IMG/VR virus record: IMGVR_UViG_3300008050_000180
Span: 1 to 31,319 of that record
Reading direction: 5' to 3' (one strand)
From: a virus
Length of the DNA stretch: 31,319 nucleotides
Below, in pieces: positions 30,657-31,319 of this stretch. The notes under the pieces are model-generated. The model ran no database searches. It had not been told where the DNA came from and was given only the letters and a program-made list of their open reading frames with translations. The stretch's first letter is position 1, and each line of letters opens with the position of its first letter. Both the position numbers and the translations under genes were made by a program.

Positions 30657-31319
30657 ATGAGTTTGACTTAGCATGGACCATCTTGAAGGGACTCCCCGAA
30701 CAACAGATGTTTATAGAAGATTCAACACCTCCTAAAATGATGAACCAAAATAGGAGAATTAGTAGAATGGGAACAGTCAATCCTGCAATTGAGGGTATGT
30801 TATCAAGAGAGTGGTCTAATCATCCAGATTGGGGTGATAAACGTCCTAATTTAAGAATTAATTCAGAGGCAGCCCCAAATTACAAAGGGGATAGTTTATT
30901 GGATTGGACTCATTCCATAATTGATGGTTCTCAAGGACTACATGAAAAATGGTATCCGGGTAAAAAACGAGGAGCGTGGGGAACTGAGGGAGAAGATGTA
31001 GCGTATGACGATACTCCAAGACGCAACTCAACTCAAGATATTATTAACCAATATGACCCGAAAAAGCATGGAAACGATATTGACCAGTATATGGCTGAGA
31101 ATGACCCATCTACACGAAGAAAACTGGAAGAAGAGGAAGAAACAAGAAAAAGAGGTGAACAAGAAACTCAAGATAATTTCAAAAATCTTCTTCAAGAATA
31201 TGAACCGGAGCAATTTTTGGACCATCCTGACGGCTTAACTCCTATTCAAAGACAAAGAAGTAGATTAGAAGACATGGCTCGTGAGTTAGCAATGGCTCGC
31301 GGTATGCCTGACCCTCGTA
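30653..31319 (+). CDS. Tagged protein, 3' end cut by window
   Basis: ATG 30653 overlaps the previous stop. The frame stays open to the window end (222 codons). It begins MNEFDLAWTILKG, a tag variant with Glu at the Pro position. The rest is hydrophilic and acidic/basic: a D/N/P-rich middle, then a charged helical part (RRKLEEEEETRKRGEQETQD), likely a coiled coil. No domain is recognised in the visible part. It shows that tagged genes continue beyond this edge. Confidence 0.75.
   Translation, partial: MNEFDLAWTILKGLPEQQMFIEDSTPPKMMNQNRRISRMGTVNPAIEGMLSREWSNHPDWGDKRPNLRINSEAAPNYKGDSLLDWTHSIIDGSQGLHEKWYPGKKRGAWGTEGEDVAYDDTPRRNSTQDIINQYDPKKHGNDIDQYMAENDPSTRRKLEEEEETRKRGEQETQDNFKNLLQEYEPEQFLDHPDGLTPIQRQRSRLEDMARELAMARGMPDPR

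Noticed and set aside
1-31319. tRNA, rRNA, integrase, transposase or origin
   Set aside because: None was recognised; coding density leaves no gap above 300 bases and no recombinase motifs were seen.

Overview
The window is a nearly gap-free piece of a head-tailed (Caudoviricetes, HK97-type) virus genome, open at both ends. The virion-assembly block is clear: large terminase, portal, S78-type prohead protease fused to a scaffold, HK97-fold major capsid protein, then a run of small capsid-associated proteins. Several non-structural features lean towards an archaeal host: a Ras/Arf-type small GTPase, an AbrB-type regulator, many small zinc-ribbon proteins, and an HMG-CoA-lyase-like enzyme. Uncultured marine Poseidoniota (Marine Group II) viruses are my best guess for the group. 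That is inference; nothing here proves the host.

Layout. (a) 1-5052: an accessory block of short genes, most of which carry a recurring tag. It includes an ADP-ribosyltransferase-like protein, an HMG-CoA-lyase-like enzyme, the only minus-strand gene, a gene pair separated by an in-frame stop, and a zinc ribbon. (b) 5053-8895: membrane proteins with a membrane-linked GTPase, an AbrB-like protein and two unknown proteins. (c) 8899-16368: a tandem zinc/HTH protein (candidate small terminase), large virion-like proteins and the large terminase. (d) 16432-20566: a LAGLIDADG/winged-helix protein, the portal and four small proteins. (e) 20589-26321: a 1910-residue protein ending in a degenerate ligase-like domain. 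(f) 26357-30656: protease-scaffold, capsid protein and small head proteins. (g) 30653-end: another tagged gene, cut by the window edge. All genes but one are on the plus strand, with many ATGA/TGATG overlaps, so transcription is probably polycistronic.

The most interesting signal is a short motif, roughly P-[FMI]-[DNESH]-x-A-[WYF]-x-L-L-K. I find it ten times in nine or more otherwise unrelated proteins. It sits at the extreme N-terminus of small proteins (ADP-ribosyltransferase-like, zinc ribbon, unknowns). Inside larger proteins it lies directly before a distinct C-terminal domain (DUF3293-like, HNH-like, ligase-like). Looser hydrophobic-[LR]-K-[AEDG] sites occur in the capsid protein, the protease/scaffold junction and other structural proteins. 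I propose a capsid-targeting and release signal, processed by the prohead protease, that loads a set of effector proteins into the head for delivery. This would be analogous to T4 Alt and the internal proteins, but with an unrelated sequence. The motif is seen directly; its function is inferred.
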